NCBI GenBank assembly: GCA_964442075.1
Contig: CAYTWH010000004.1
Span: 1-64,000 of the forward strand
From: CAYTAU01 sp964442075
Lineage (GTDB): Bacteria; Bacteroidota; Bacteroidia; Bacteroidales; CAYTAU01
DNA: 64,000 nucleotides
Direction: 5' to 3'
Part shown: one piece after another, positions 63,384-64,000 of the stretch
Layout of the letters: the number at the start of each line of letters is the position of its first letter
How positions within the stretch are numbered: position 1 is the first letter of the stretch
Position numbers and translations under genes: made by a program
The notes under the pieces: model-generated
Databases searched by the model: none
What the model saw: only the letters and a program-made list of their open reading frames with translations
Told to the model about the DNA's origin: nothing

Positions 63384-64000
63384 ATGAAAAACGTATTATT
63401 TACAATATTTTTAAGTTTATTATTATTAAATCTTGTTATATCGCAAGAGATATCAAAATATAATCAAGTAAAACCTAATACAATAATTCTTAAAGTAAAA
63501 GAAGAATATAAAGATATATGCAAGCAAAAATCTATTGATAATAATGAATTAAACACATTTTTAACAAGCATTAATGTAAAACATATAAACAAAAAATTTC
63601 CCTTGCACAAATCACCAAAAACAAAATACAACAAATACGGCAACAAACTTGTTGATCTTTCTTTAATTTATGAAATTGAATATGAAAACAATTATACAAA
63701 CACAAATAAAATATTTAATTATCTTAATTCGCTACACATAATAGAATATGCTGAACCGCATTATATTCCTCAATTATTATATAGGCCCAATGATCCTGAT
63801 ACTGCAAGTCAATATTATCTTGATAATCTTCAGGTTTACGATGCTTGGGACATTTGTAAAGGAGATACATCTGTAGTTATTGGAATTACAGATACAGGTA
63901 TAGATTTCTTAAGAGACGAGCTTGTAAGTAATGTCGATTACAATTATAACGACCCAATGGGCAATTTAACAGATGATGATAATGATGGATATATTGACAA
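63384..64000 (+). CDS. S8 family (subtilisin-like) serine protease, 5' part
   Basis: First 205 codons; the gene runs off the right edge. Signal peptide MKNVLFTIFLSLLLLNLVIS, then an inhibitor-like propeptide (about 22-135, ending IIEYAEPHYIPQLLYRPNDP). The peptidase domain begins at about 140 (YYLDNLQVYDAWDICKGD) with the catalytic Asp D170 in GITDTGIDF. The DDDNDGYIDN end fits calcium-binding insertions of this family. His and Ser of the triad would lie beyond the window. Probably secreted; a T9SS tail cannot be seen. Confidence 0.85.
   Translation, partial: MKNVLFTIFLSLLLLNLVISQEISKYNQVKPNTIILKVKEEYKDICKQKSIDNNELNTFLTSINVKHINKKFPLHKSPKTKYNKYGNKLVDLSLIYEIEYENNYTNTNKIFNYLNSLHIIEYAEPHYIPQLLYRPNDPDTASQYYLDNLQVYDAWDICKGDTSVVIGITDTGIDFLRDELVSNVDYNYNDPMGNLTDDDNDGYID

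Noticed and set aside
1..64000. tRNA, rRNA, tmRNA or other classical RNA genes
   Set aside because: No convincing cloverleaf or rRNA core sequence was found by reading; a covariance-model scan could not be run.

Overview
The window reads as a chromosome segment of an AT-rich member of the Bacteroidota, probably Bacteroidia. Evidence: many exported proteins end in a type IX secretion (T9SS) type A sorting domain with an xYPNP motif. There is a PorP/SprF-family protein, GldL-like membrane motifs, TonB paralogs, SiaB/SiaC proteins and MORN/YwqK repeat proteins. Several promoters fit the Bacteroidota pattern TTTG-N19-TAnnTTTG. A 100-N gap inside a tandem repeat and a probable homopolymer frameshift at the left edge suggest a draft or metagenome assembly. 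No rRNA, tRNA, CRISPR array, prophage or complete insertion sequence was seen.

Left part, 1-16.9 kb. This holds secreted T9SS cargo (1-3.6 kb), L-aspartate oxidase, two tandem TonB-like proteins, a rhomboid protease, a DacB-type D-Ala-D-Ala carboxypeptidase, a YwqK/MORN lipoprotein, a glycosyltransferase overlapping an RNA polymerase sigma factor, glutamyl-tRNA ligase, a DnaQ-like exonuclease and an OmpA-domain protein.

Signalling part, 17-31 kb. A PadR regulator is translationally coupled to two membrane proteins built from an exact 60-residue transmembrane module carrying a GldL-like FK-x-x-H-[WF]-PGA motif; the first has a HAAS-like N-terminal domain. Next come a class III nucleotide cyclase fused to an HD/phosphodiesterase-like domain, IlvE, a SiaB-SiaC kinase/target pair, and an ABCG-type ABC protein with TerB-like and possibly FHA-like N-terminal regions and a large coiled-coil loop. 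A sodium:solute symporter follows, next to a VanX-like dipeptidase with a SPOR-like tail.

Middle part, 31-40 kb. Genes here are a dipeptidyl peptidase IV-type S9 peptidase, a universal stress protein, an orphan sensor histidine kinase, a TPR-like exported protein and a GH3-like/serine hydrolase fusion. A 21-bp minisatellite (39.95-40.46 kb) interrupted by the gap follows.

Accessory part, 40-57.6 kb. Mostly small, same-strand genes of unknown function alternate with spacers that carry recurring hairpins, a 176-bp MITE-like element and a reused promoter segment. The region also holds a HEPN-domain gene with a coupled partner, a PorP/SprF-like protein before a 1482-residue SprB-repeat cargo protein, a cold-shock protein and an N5-(carboxyethyl)ornithine synthase-like gene.

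Right part, 57-64 kb. An orphan sorting-domain protein, a GNAT-like protein, a beta-propeller T9SS protein, a PorT-type beta-barrel, a DUF4349 protein, an unknown exported protein and the start of a subtilisin-family (S8) protease that runs off the window.
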